Made by a program: the position numbers and the translations under genes. From IMG/VR virus record IMGVR_UViG_3300012944_000060, positions 1-24,251 of that record: a DNA stretch of 24,251 nucleotides, one strand, 5' to 3'. This stretch comes from a virus. The notes beneath the pieces are model-generated. The model did no database searches. It worked only from the letters and a program-made list of their open reading frames with translations, and had not been told where the DNA came from. Positions 1-6,210 of the stretch are shown one piece after another (position 1 is the stretch's first letter; each line of letters begins with the position of its first letter).

Positions 1-959
1 ACGGTATCGGCGGACAGGGGAATCACCTTGCCCTGACGGGATGCCTCATCAATCACGGCCTTGCGTTCGGCTTCCTCAAGCTGGGCGGCGCGGGCGGTCA
101 AATCCTCCTGCATCCTGTTAACCGACGCCTGCAACGGAGTCAGCTTGGCGAGCAGCGTTTCCTCAAACTTGGCGGTCAGAGTGGCCATTACAATGTCCGT
201 GCCATGTTCCGGTGAATCGAGCGGGCCTTTGACGCCGCCGCCATGCATTTCGAGATGGGCCTTCAATTTTTCCATAACATCTTCATAGGTGCAGTTCTCA
301 GGCATTTTCAGGAAATGCTTGATGAATTCCATGTGTTCGTCGTTCATAGCGGTTCGGAATTTTTCCGCGTCCTCGCCACGGTCGGCAGCGGGGACGCTTT
401 TTTTGTTCGAGGTTTGAAAGTGGGCATCGGGGACGGACAAGGTTCGGAGCGTGGCGGACAGGGCGCGGAGGGCGGCGGATTCGATGGTCAACCCTTCATC
501 CGAACCCGCCGGAACCAACGCCAATGAATGCAATCCAACAATACGGCCTGTCTTTTCGTCCACCAATGGTGCGGCGGACAAATCCTTGAAATCAGAGGCT
601 TTTTTGATGCCGGAAGGTGTAGTTTCAATCGCCTCAACGAACATGCCGCAGCCGTTGACGATGACCGGCTGGCCGTAACCGCCAATATCCGGAACTCCCT
701 TCGCGGCGGCAAAGGCCGGAGTGCCTTCGACGGACGTATGGTTGAAATCAATGGGGATGGTCTGCCGGGCGAGCATCACCTGATTGCGGGAAAATACTTC
801 CGCGCTCTTATCGTCGAGGATGAAATCGCCCTGATTGGTCTTGTTGACGCCCCACTCGAAAATCTTCAACCGTTCGGGAAGCTCGCCCTTTTCATTGACG
901 CCATTGAAGGACGCCCGGAATGATTTGATGCCGATTTTAGGTGACGAGGCGCGTGCCAT
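1..959 (-). CDS. Mu gpI-like prohead protease with C-terminal scaffold region (partial)
   Basis: The first 319 codons of a head maturation protease are present; the 3' end lies beyond the left edge. Residues 68-98 (IPIDFNHTSVEGTPAFAAAKG...GGYGQP) match the Mu-type protease core, with His74 the likely catalytic base. The later FKDLSAAPLVDEKTGRIVGLHSLALV segment (residues 124-149) contains Ser128, the likely nucleophile. Residues 160-319 are charged and helical, including MQEDLTARAAQLEEAERKA, as expected for a scaffold domain fused to the protease; in Mu the scaffold Z is a nested product of gene I. An internal ATG at residue 205 could make a scaffold-only product, which is inference. The ATG at 959 was chosen because it is the first in frame, though no good ribosome binding site precedes it. 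The capsid gene would be expected to the left. Confidence 0.82.
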   Translation of the reverse strand, partial: MARASSPKIGIKSFRASFNGVNEKGELPERLKIFEWGVNKTNQGDFILDDKSAEVFSRNQVMLARQTIPIDFNHTSVEGTPAFAAAKGVPDIGGYGQPVIVNGCGMFVEAIETTPSGIKKASDFKDLSAAPLVDEKTGRIVGLHSLALVPAGSDEGLTIESAALRALSATLRTLSVPDAHFQTSNKKSVPAADRGEDAEKFRTAMNDEHMEFIKHFLKMPENCTYEDVMEKLKAHLEMHGGGVKGPLDSPEHGTDIVMATLTAKFEETLLAKLTPLQASVNRMQEDLTARAAQLEEAERKAVIDEASRQGKVIPLSADT

Positions 960-963
960 TAAA

Positions 964-980
964 TAAGGCGTAACACCTTA
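964..980. promoter_or_regulatory. Palindrome between divergent genes, candidate operator
   Basis: The 17-base sequence TAAGGCGTAACACCTTA is a near-perfect palindrome with TAAGG/CCTTA outer arms and inner GT..AC. It lies in the 63-base gap between the minus-strand prohead protease and the plus-strand methyltransferase. The position between divergent genes suits a repressor site rather than a terminator. No repressor can be paired with it. Confidence 0.35.
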
Positions 981-997
981 ATCCGCAACCGCAATAC

Positions 998-1015
998 GCT
1001 CAGTGCGCTCAGTGC
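998..1015. repeat. Two tandem copies of GCTCAGTGC
   Basis: A 9-base unit is repeated exactly twice in the divergent intergenic gap, just before a TAAATA at 1017-1022 that could be a -10 element for the plus strand. It may be a binding site or simple duplication. Confidence 0.4.
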
Positions 1016-1022
1016 GTAAATA

Positions 1023-1691
1023 ATGGTTGCGCTGGTAATGGGAAGATGGTTAAGTGGCGGCATGGAAAATCTCGCTGATGGTCAGAGAATTATTACTGTC
1101 ATCCCCGGCATCATCATCCCGCTAGACTGCCTGCCTGCGGTGTGGGAAGTGTTCCAAGGCCAGTATGACATTCCTAATTGCGAACCGGATACCATCATCG
1201 ACATCGGTGCGAATGTGGGTTTGTTCGCAATCTGGGCAAAGGAGAAGTGGCCTTGCGCGAAAGTCTTATGCTATGAGCCTCACCCGGAAACTTTTAAATA
1301 TCTGGAGAACAACGCCACCTTTGCGATGCGATTCAATAACGCGATTGGCGATTGCCGAATCATCACACTTTTCGATTCGACCAACCGGTTATGTTCCTCG
1401 CAATATGACTTGGGGCATCAATTTCCAGATAAGCCACGAATAAACATTATGGTTCAAGAACCCGCTTATTTGGTAAAACCGGAGGGTGATTGCCTGATGA
1501 AAATAGACGCGGAAGGGGCCGAGGCGTACATTTGCGAGAACCTTGCATGGACTCCGAAATGGCTGGTATGTGAATGTCACTCTCAAACATTATTCGAGCG
1601 CGTCCGCAAGGCTTTGGGCAAGACGATGAAAATGGTTCAAGTCCTGCCACAACACGAAAATTGTTTTCTGGCCAAGTTCGAGAGATTATGA
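1023..1691 (+). CDS. FkbM-type SAM-dependent methyltransferase
   Basis: This is a class I methyltransferase of the FkbM type. Residues 57-66 (DTIIDIGANVG) form the SAM-binding motif I. YEPHP at 84-88 is the acidic ribose-binding position. NNAIGD (105-110) and LMKIDAEGAEAYI (158-170) are hallmark FkbM motifs. At 222 residues it is close to the usual length. FkbM enzymes O-methylate sugars, polyketides or other small molecules; in a phage, modification of host glycans is a plausible but unproven use. It opens a plus-strand island set against the surrounding minus-strand head genes. The start is uncertain: ATGs at 1023, 1038 and 1062 are all in frame, and if TAAATA at 1017-1022 is a -10 box the later starts are likelier. 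The stop shares ATGA with the next gene. Confidence 0.85.
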   Translation: MVALVMGRWLSGGMENLADGQRIITVIPGIIIPLDCLPAVWEVFQGQYDIPNCEPDTIIDIGANVGLFAIWAKEKWPCAKVLCYEPHPETFKYLENNATFAMRFNNAIGDCRIITLFDSTNRLCSSQYDLGHQFPDKPRINIMVQEPAYLVKPEGDCLMKIDAEGAEAYICENLAWTPKWLVCECHSQTLFERVRKALGKTMKMVQVLPQHENCFLAKFERL

Positions 1692-1792
1692 ATGACAGTG
1701 AAAGCAATGAGTGGTTTTCATTTTTCATTGGAATCATAATGGGACTTTGGATATTCATATTCTTTTTTGTTTTATGTCACACCCATTCCTGA
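1688..1792 (+). CDS. Tiny membrane protein (34 aa)
   Basis: The 34-codon ORF begins at the ATG inside the ATGA that ends the methyltransferase gene, so it is probably translationally coupled. It reads MNDSESNEWF then a continuous hydrophobic stretch (FFIGIIMGLWIFIFFFVL) long enough for one membrane span, and ends CHTHS. No family is recognised. A superinfection or envelope role would be guesswork. It overlaps the next gene by 19 bases. Confidence 0.55.
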   Translation: MNDSESNEWFSFFIGIIMGLWIFIFFFVLCHTHS

Positions 1793-2202
1793 CCGAAAAG
1801 CAGCACGATGATTTGAAGATATTCGCCCGAATCATGCATGACCGTGGCGGCATGGAGGCCATTACGGATGACGGTTACATCATCCTGCACATGGCCATGA
1901 ACGGCGTCCCTAAACCGGTCGTTCAGGCGGGCGATAAGACTTCCGTGGTGATGTTTTCCGATAAAGAATGGACGTGGCTGGTCGCCATGTGGACAGGTTT
2001 TGAAGGACAAGGCGACAATGGCCTTGGATGTCTGCGGGTGAAGCGGGATTATTTGATGAAGGAATTTTGTCCGCTTGGAAACTTCTCGCAGAAACGGGCG
2101 GTGAAGATATTCCACGGAATGCTCTCGATTCTTTGCATTCATCCTGAGAAGATTGATTTCGACTATGGCAGCATGAACCCGATGAAAGTAAGGCTTAACT
2201 GA
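1774..2202 (+). CDS. Hypothetical protein of the cargo island
   Basis: A 142-residue protein of unknown function. The start at ATG 1774 gives MSHPFLTEKQ and overlaps the preceding membrane protein by 19 bases; an upstream in-frame ATG at 1711 would extend it by 21 residues over the hydrophobic coding stretch and is less likely. It looks soluble, with no signal peptide or TM segment and no recognised catalytic motif. Its 3' end overlaps the convergent gpG-like gene by 8 bases, so the island's right boundary has no terminator space. Confidence 0.65.
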   Translation: MSHPFLTEKQHDDLKIFARIMHDRGGMEAITDDGYIILHMAMNGVPKPVVQAGDKTSVVMFSDKEWTWLVAMWTGFEGQGDNGLGCLRVKRDYLMKEFCPLGNFSQKRAVKIFHGMLSILCIHPEKIDFDYGSMNPMKVRLN

Positions 2203-2659
2203 GTCTTGCCATCTCCTGTTTCGCAACTCGCTCCAACGCCGACTGAGCATACGGCGTCAACTTGAATTCATTGCCGCCGGGATATGCCCATTCAACCACC
2301 GGAAAATACGGACGCGCCGGAATATTGTTGCCACCACCGAATTGATGAACTGCCGCATACGCCACATCCGTCTCCACCGACGCTCTATTATTCTGTATAT
2401 ATCCGATGCGGATACTATTCATCAATACACCTGACCGAATCAGGGTCGGAGGCCCGAAATACTTTATTCGTTTCTGATATTTCGGTGAAAGAGGGGGCCA
2501 CCGGCGCGGACGGTCAACGCCCATCACGCCAAAATTGCTCTTGGTGATGTTGACGAATTCACGCGCCATCGCCGCGAGCATCTGCCGCTGGACAATATCC
2601 AGTTGCCTTGAAATGCCCGACAAATCATCACGAACCAGCCGGAGGCGTATCGGTAACAT
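2195..2659 (-). CDS. Mu gpG-like tail completion / virion morphogenesis protein
   Basis: At 154 residues this fits the phage virion morphogenesis family (tail completion, Mu gpG or P2 gpS type). The signature runs through the middle and C-terminal half: RRWPPLSPKYQKR, PTLIRSGVLMNSIRI, TDVAYAAVHQFGG and IPARPYFPV. These proteins act at the head-tail junction or tail terminus. It follows the portal and small unknown genes in the order usual for Mu-like head modules. The ATG at 2659 overlaps the upstream gene by 32 bases, so a later start is possible. Confidence 0.85.
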   Translation of the reverse strand: MLPIRLRLVRDDLSGISRQLDIVQRQMLAAMAREFVNITKSNFGVMGVDRPRRWPPLSPKYQKRIKYFGPPTLIRSGVLMNSIRIGYIQNNRASVETDVAYAAVHQFGGGNNIPARPYFPVVEWAYPGGNEFKLTPYAQSALERVAKQEMARLS

Positions 2660-2906
2660 TCAATGAGGCCGGTGGAATGTCAGTCACAACAGGGGGCGTA
2701 GCGGCAACCACCACCGGCTTTTCCGCATCAGGATTTACGATGGCATGGTTCGCAAGAAAGTCCGCCACCGGCCATGGTTTAATCCCGCCATGCGACAGCG
2801 GGATGGCATAAACCTCGCCATCGCCCGCCGGGGAGCGCAAGGCCAGCACATTCATCCCGCCGCCATTTGGCGCATAGATTTTTCCGAAAACAATGGTGTC
2901 GCTCAT
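2628..2906 (-). CDS. Hypothetical structural-region protein, Pro-rich C-terminus
   Basis: The protein is 92 residues long. Its start is coupled to the upstream gene through an ATGA overlap (2903-2906). The N-terminal half (MSDTIVFGKIYAPNGGG) looks like a compact beta domain, while the last 30 residues are rich in Pro, Val and Thr, like a flexible tail. No family is recognised. Its place in the head-assembly operon suggests a minor structural or assembly role, which is inference. Confidence 0.65.
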   Translation of the reverse strand: MSDTIVFGKIYAPNGGGMNVLALRSPAGDGEVYAIPLSHGGIKPWPVADFLANHAIVNPDAEKPVVVAATPPVVTDIPPASLNVTDTPPAGS

Positions 2907-3268
2907 AATGGTCGATAGTCCTTTTCAAACTTCTCCACATCGACCATCAACTCGGTCAGCACCTTGGGGAAATGCGTTGGCGTGCCGTCCTTGGCCACAA
3001 TCGTCCCGCAAATCACGCGCACATGATAGCGCATCTTGACCTTGCCATGGTCAACGTCGTGCGCGGGATACAGGTTGGTCGGCTCGAACTGAATCAACCG
3101 GGCCTTCTCGATTATCTTGCCGTCCGGCCCGACCTTGACGAACCTTTTGCCAATCCGTTTTTCCATCACGTCCAACAATTGCGGTGACGGCATGTTATTA
3201 GCTTGCAACCATGCCTCAGGCATGACGGTTTGCAGCAGTTCAATGGGCACATCTTCTTCAATTGTCAT
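2903..3268 (-). CDS. Hypothetical structural-region protein (121 aa)
   Basis: A 121-residue soluble protein between the HTH gene and the 92-residue unknown, sharing a 4-base overlap with the latter. It begins MTIEEDVPIELLQTVMPEAWLQ, with Val/Lys-rich beta segments after it (GKRFVKVGPDGKIIEKARLI, VKMRYHVRVICGTIVAKDG). No known catalytic motif is visible. It lies where Mu-like phages keep small head-tail connector genes, but its sequence does not match the Mu gp36 family that I know. Confidence 0.65.
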   Translation of the reverse strand: MTIEEDVPIELLQTVMPEAWLQANNMPSPQLLDVMEKRIGKRFVKVGPDGKIIEKARLIQFEPTNLYPAHDVDHGKVKMRYHVRVICGTIVAKDGTPTHFPKVLTELMVDVEKFEKDYRPL

Positions 3269-3286
3269 AGTTTGTTTAGGGATTTG

Positions 3287-3487
3287 TTATTTGTATCTGT
3301 CCGGCACTTGATGTTTCTTTTCGAGCACTTCCAGACGGGCGATACGCCAGTGGGCTTTCCTACCATTACCGGGTTTATGCGCGGTTGTAAACACCCCATC
3401 TTCACAAAGTTTCTGGATGTAACGAACCTTGAAATTGAGAATCTTGGCCGCGATATGCGTGTCAATGATGGCGGGGAGTTCAGGCAT
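3287..3487 (-). CDS. Small helix-turn-helix protein (excisionase/MerR-like)
   Basis: The 66 residues have the pattern of a helix-turn-helix 17 / excisionase domain: IIDTHIAAKILNFKVRYIQKLCEDGVF, then a basic wing (HKPGNGRKAHWRI) and a short helix (ARLEVLEKKHQ). Such proteins bind DNA as excisionases or small regulators. Its start overlaps the portal stop by 8 bases, so it is co-transcribed with structural genes, an unusual place for an excisionase. A late regulator or packaging-related DNA-binding role is possible. Confidence 0.7.
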   Translation of the reverse strand: MPELPAIIDTHIAAKILNFKVRYIQKLCEDGVFTTAHKPGNGRKAHWRIARLEVLEKKHQVPDRYK

Positions 3488-5039
3488 TAGCAGACTCCTT
3501 CTTCTTGGCCGGTTTTCCGCCCTTGGCCATACCGCCGCTCACCGTTTGCGGTTCCGGGTCAATCTCCACGTTGATGCCCAATTTCTCCGAGACCGTTTCC
3601 AGTGATTCTGGTTTCACCCGCAAACCGGCCTGTTTTAGCGATACCAGCACCGTGGCATATTTACCGGCGGTTTCCTCGTCTATCACGCCCCAGACGATTT
3701 TAGGCGCATTGCCGGGAATGCCGTTAATGGTCAGATATTTTTTAAACAACTGCCGCCGGTTGGTGTTGTTCAATAGTTTCTGGTCAAACTGATTGATGTC
3801 ATCGGCCACCTTCGCGTGAACCGTCGAAGTGCCATCCCCAATCCCGCCCCCACCGCGCTTCTCGCTGGACGTGGTCTGGCCAATCACATTCTTGGAAATC
3901 TCCCCATTGCAGGTGTCAAACAGAATCTTGAACCCTTCGCTCAGATTGGTCGCCGATGCCTGTATCAACTCGACCTCGTCCTTGCGGTCAATCGCCATGC
4001 CAAACACCTTGGTGGCCGTCTGGATGGCGGATTGCATGAAATTGACCGAATCCACCGATTGCGAATTAGTCTTGCCGACAATGAACGGAGCACCCGACCG
4101 TTCCATGCTGCGCGACCACCAATCCCGCGCCTGTAATGATAGGAATATCCAGAACATATTGGCCCGGAACGCCCCGCCAAAATTATCCCGTATGCCGCCA
4201 AACAACGTCCCGCGATGAATGATGTGCCGCATCGGGTCTGCCGCATACATGTTGGCCCATGAAAAGTCGATAAACCCGTTCGGATAGGTGCGATAAAATC
4301 GCAAATCCGGTTCCCATGAATCCGGGTTCCAGACCGAATCCATCGGGTCAACCGGATTGAGCAACCCTATCGGAGTCTGGTTTGGCGCGGGCAACATGCC
4401 CTGTCCCGGTATATTGGGAAGCATGAAACCACCCTGCGCCAGATACGGCAGTTTATACGACAGCAACTCGCACGGAACGCAATAAAAGCTCTTTAACCCG
4501 TACCGGACATTATTCTGATACTTTTCATCCTCGTTTTCCTCGAAGATGTTCTCATTCACCGCCACCGGCCATATCGCGGCATCCAGCAAATGACCTAGGC
4601 CGGTGTCCCAGTTCTCGCAATCCTCAATCATGTACTTGATGGCGTCGCACGCCACTTGGTCTTGCGGCTTGGTCTTGTCGAACGGCTGCAAACTGTATGG
4701 TGCGCCGCACACCGCCATTTTGCGCTTATTCAACTCGCTCTGAAAATGAGAACTGGCCAGCGTCATGTCACGGTAAAGTGTGAACAGCCGGTAGGTGTCC
4801 CCGCGTTCCGCCTGCCGTATCGCGTCCTGAATGTCGGTAATCTTGGTCGTTACCGTGGACAGGTTCGGGGCCGTTCCCCACCCGCTCATGCGTGCCTTGA
4901 TATATTCTGGTATGTCGCCCTTGGGCTGCGCGGCATCGCTTCCCTGCGGGATTTGCGGCAACTGCGGCATCTTGGCCGGGAACACGCCGCCTATCACGTT
5001 GCCAATGCCACTAACCATGCGTTGTAAAACGTTCGGCAC
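3480..5039 (-). CDS. Portal protein, DUF935 (Mu gp29-like)
   Basis: The 519 residues match the DUF935 portal family. Features include the early ITDIQDAIRQAERGDTYRLFTLYRDM segment, LNKRKMAVCGAPYSLQPFD, IEDCENWDTGLGHLLDAAIWPVAVNE, the central Asn/Gly-rich FGGAFRANMFWIFLSLQARDWWSRSMERSGAPFIVGK segment, and the later IGQTTSSEKRGGGGIGDGTSTVHAKVADDI region. Portals form the dodecameric ring through which DNA is packaged. The C-terminus is Lys-rich (KGGKPAKKKESA). The start is GTG at 5039, directly after the TAA of the upstream 50-residue gene; ATG at residue 8 (MVSGIGN) is the alternative. Confidence 0.9.
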   Translation of the reverse strand: MPNVLQRMVSGIGNVIGGVFPAKMPQLPQIPQGSDAAQPKGDIPEYIKARMSGWGTAPNLSTVTTKITDIQDAIRQAERGDTYRLFTLYRDMTLASSHFQSELNKRKMAVCGAPYSLQPFDKTKPQDQVACDAIKYMIEDCENWDTGLGHLLDAAIWPVAVNENIFEENEDEKYQNNVRYGLKSFYCVPCELLSYKLPYLAQGGFMLPNIPGQGMLPAPNQTPIGLLNPVDPMDSVWNPDSWEPDLRFYRTYPNGFIDFSWANMYAADPMRHIIHRGTLFGGIRDNFGGAFRANMFWIFLSLQARDWWSRSMERSGAPFIVGKTNSQSVDSVNFMQSAIQTATKVFGMAIDRKDEVELIQASATNLSEGFKILFDTCNGEISKNVIGQTTSSEKRGGGGIGDGTSTVHAKVADDINQFDQKLLNNTNRRQLFKKYLTINGIPGNAPKIVWGVIDEETAGKYATVLVSLKQAGLRVKPESLETVSEKLGINVEIDPEPQTVSGGMAKGGKPAKKKESANA

Positions 5040-5192
5040 TTATTTCTTGTCCAATATCGGATGGTTGCCGGGGTGCGGTGTCCGCATCACGTCTTTTGCT
5101 GGGGGCGTCGGTTTGCCTTTCATAGTCTTGATTCCATGATGAAACACCTGATGCGGCGCGGTGTGCGTGGAAGTTTTAACATGCGGTTTCAT
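5040..5192 (-). CDS. Very small basic protein (50 aa)
   Basis: An ORF of 50 codons linked on both sides: its ATG lies in the ATGA ending the DUF3008-like gene, and its TAA directly abuts the portal GTG. The product begins MKPHVKTSTHTAPHQVFHHG and is rich in His, Lys and Pro. It is not recognised. The tight packing supports it as a gene, though its role is unknown. Confidence 0.55.
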   Translation of the reverse strand: MKPHVKTSTHTAPHQVFHHGIKTMKGKPTPPAKDVMRTPHPGNHPILDKK

Positions 5193-5329
5193 TTCTTTTT
5201 ATAGCCTCCCTTCGGTTTTCTTGCGAATTCCTTGGCCACGGACTTGGGCGGACATTTGCCTTGAGCCGCGCCGGGGTTGTGGCTGCACATTGCCATGAAT
5301 TTCTGTTGGGATGAAGATTTAGCGGGCAT
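5189..5329 (-). CDS. DUF3008-like small protein (46 aa)
   Basis: The N-terminus MPAKSSSQQKFMAMC closely follows the pattern of small phage and bacterial proteins of the DUF3008 type (MPAKSKAQQ..F). The remainder includes SVAKEFARKPKGGYKKK, a basic tail. Function is unknown for the family. It sits just upstream of the portal gene, and its stop overlaps the next start by 4 bases. Confidence 0.65.
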   Translation of the reverse strand: MPAKSSSQQKFMAMCSHNPGAAQGKCPPKSVAKEFARKPKGGYKKK

Positions 5330-5346
5330 AATTGTAGTGTGTCAGT

Positions 5347-5547
5347 TTAGAAACGTATCCTCATCCAATCAGTATATTTCTTGTCTACAACGAGAAGTTT
5401 CAAATCAAATACAATGCTAGGCAATCCCCAAAAGCGCCATTTACCTCTAACTTGTTTTGCGACACCAACCCCATATTTACTTTCGGCTCGAATCTCTTTA
5501 GGCCAGTCCATGCCTTCCTTTAACACCCGCCACACCGATTGCAACAC
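5347..5547 (-). CDS. Hypothetical small protein
   Basis: The ORF can start at GTG 5547, directly after the TAA of the 24-residue membrane peptide, or at ATG 5511, which follows a strong AAAGGAAGG ribosome binding site and would give 54 residues (MDWPKEIRAESKYGVGVAKQ). The later start is favoured. The product is basic and aromatic, with no TM segment. No family is recognised. It lies in a packed string of tiny genes between the terminase and portal. Confidence 0.5.
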   Translation of the reverse strand: MLQSVWRVLKEGMDWPKEIRAESKYGVGVAKQVRGKWRFWGLPSIVFDLKLLVVDKKYTDWMRIRF

Positions 5548-5622
5548 TTATTTGTTCCGCCGATAATCCACCACCAGCGCCGCTATCACCATCAGAATCA
5601 GTATGAGCCAGAGCCATATCAT
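5548..5622 (-). CDS. Micro membrane peptide (24 aa)
   Basis: The ORF begins at the ATG within the ATGA that ends the upstream 91-residue gene and reads MIWLWLILILMVIAALVVDYRRNK: one hydrophobic span followed by a positive tail, giving an N-out/C-in prediction. Translational coupling and the clean TM pattern support it despite its size. The function is unknown. Confidence 0.5.
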   Translation of the reverse strand: MIWLWLILILMVIAALVVDYRRNK

Positions 5623-5894
5623 CCCCGGATGCTCCGTAGTCCATGCCCCGGCAACCGCTGAAACCCCAGCTTCACCACCACACCGCGCCATATGCCAAGG
5701 TAATCGCTGGTCTGCTGGTTCACCTGCCAGCGTTGATTGTAAATCCCGTTAGACACGCCCAACACATTAACCCGCGTCTGTCCCGTCCCGCTCACATACG
5801 TCGAGCCGGGCAATGCCACCACCGCGCTATTAAACCCGCCAATAGTAGTGCCAGTGACCGTCTGAGGAATTGAGGAAAATACGATTTGGCTCAT
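5619..5894 (-). CDS. Hypothetical protein (91 aa) between terminase and portal
   Basis: A 91-residue protein whose composition (Gly, Ser, Thr, Val; TGTTIGGFNSAVVALPGSTYV, GTGQTRVNVLGVSNG) resembles beta-rich structural proteins. It has no signal peptide or catalytic motif. ATG 5894 is the first in frame. The stop overlaps the following membrane peptide. A minor virion role is suggested only by location. Confidence 0.6.
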   Translation of the reverse strand: MSQIVFSSIPQTVTGTTIGGFNSAVVALPGSTYVSGTGQTRVNVLGVSNGIYNQRWQVNQQTSDYLGIWRGVVVKLGFQRLPGHGLRSIRG

Positions 5895-5924
5895 AAAATT
5901 AACTGCCGGGTGGGTCTCGGCTGA

Positions 5925-6071
5925 TTATCCTTCGCATACTTTCACCAACTTCATAAACCCATTTCGTCCGTTTCTATCATTGTCGTGAACAGTCCGGCAC
6001 ATGGCCACTAACGTTCGCCAGTCCGCTGTTGCAACGCCCGGCATGGGAAACTTAATACCTGCCGTTTCCAT
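5925..6071 (-). CDS. Hypothetical small protein (48 aa)
   Basis: An ORF of 48 codons (METAGIKFPMPGVATADWR...) ending KLVKVCEG. An in-frame TGA two codons upstream fixes the start at 6071. It is basic with no TM segment and is not recognised. It fits the run of tiny genes downstream of the large terminase. Positions 6072-6210 hold only two ORFs of 17-18 codons, neither convincing. Confidence 0.4.
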   Translation of the reverse strand: METAGIKFPMPGVATADWRTLVAMCRTVHDNDRNGRNGFMKLVKVCEG

Positions 6072-6210
6072 TCGTCAATAAGGGAATCAGGATTGGTTAC
6101 CTGAACGATGCGGGGTGTGCCACATCAGCGGGAGTGAAGGCATTATTTCAGCCAACCCCTGTCGCCATACAGGGCCGCCGCGTCTGATTCCGCCATTCCC
6201 TTGAATAACG

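Noticed and set aside
3829-4218. Plus-strand ORFs opposite the portal gene
   Set aside because: The portal frame shows conserved family motifs on the minus strand; the opposite frames are low-quality sequence.
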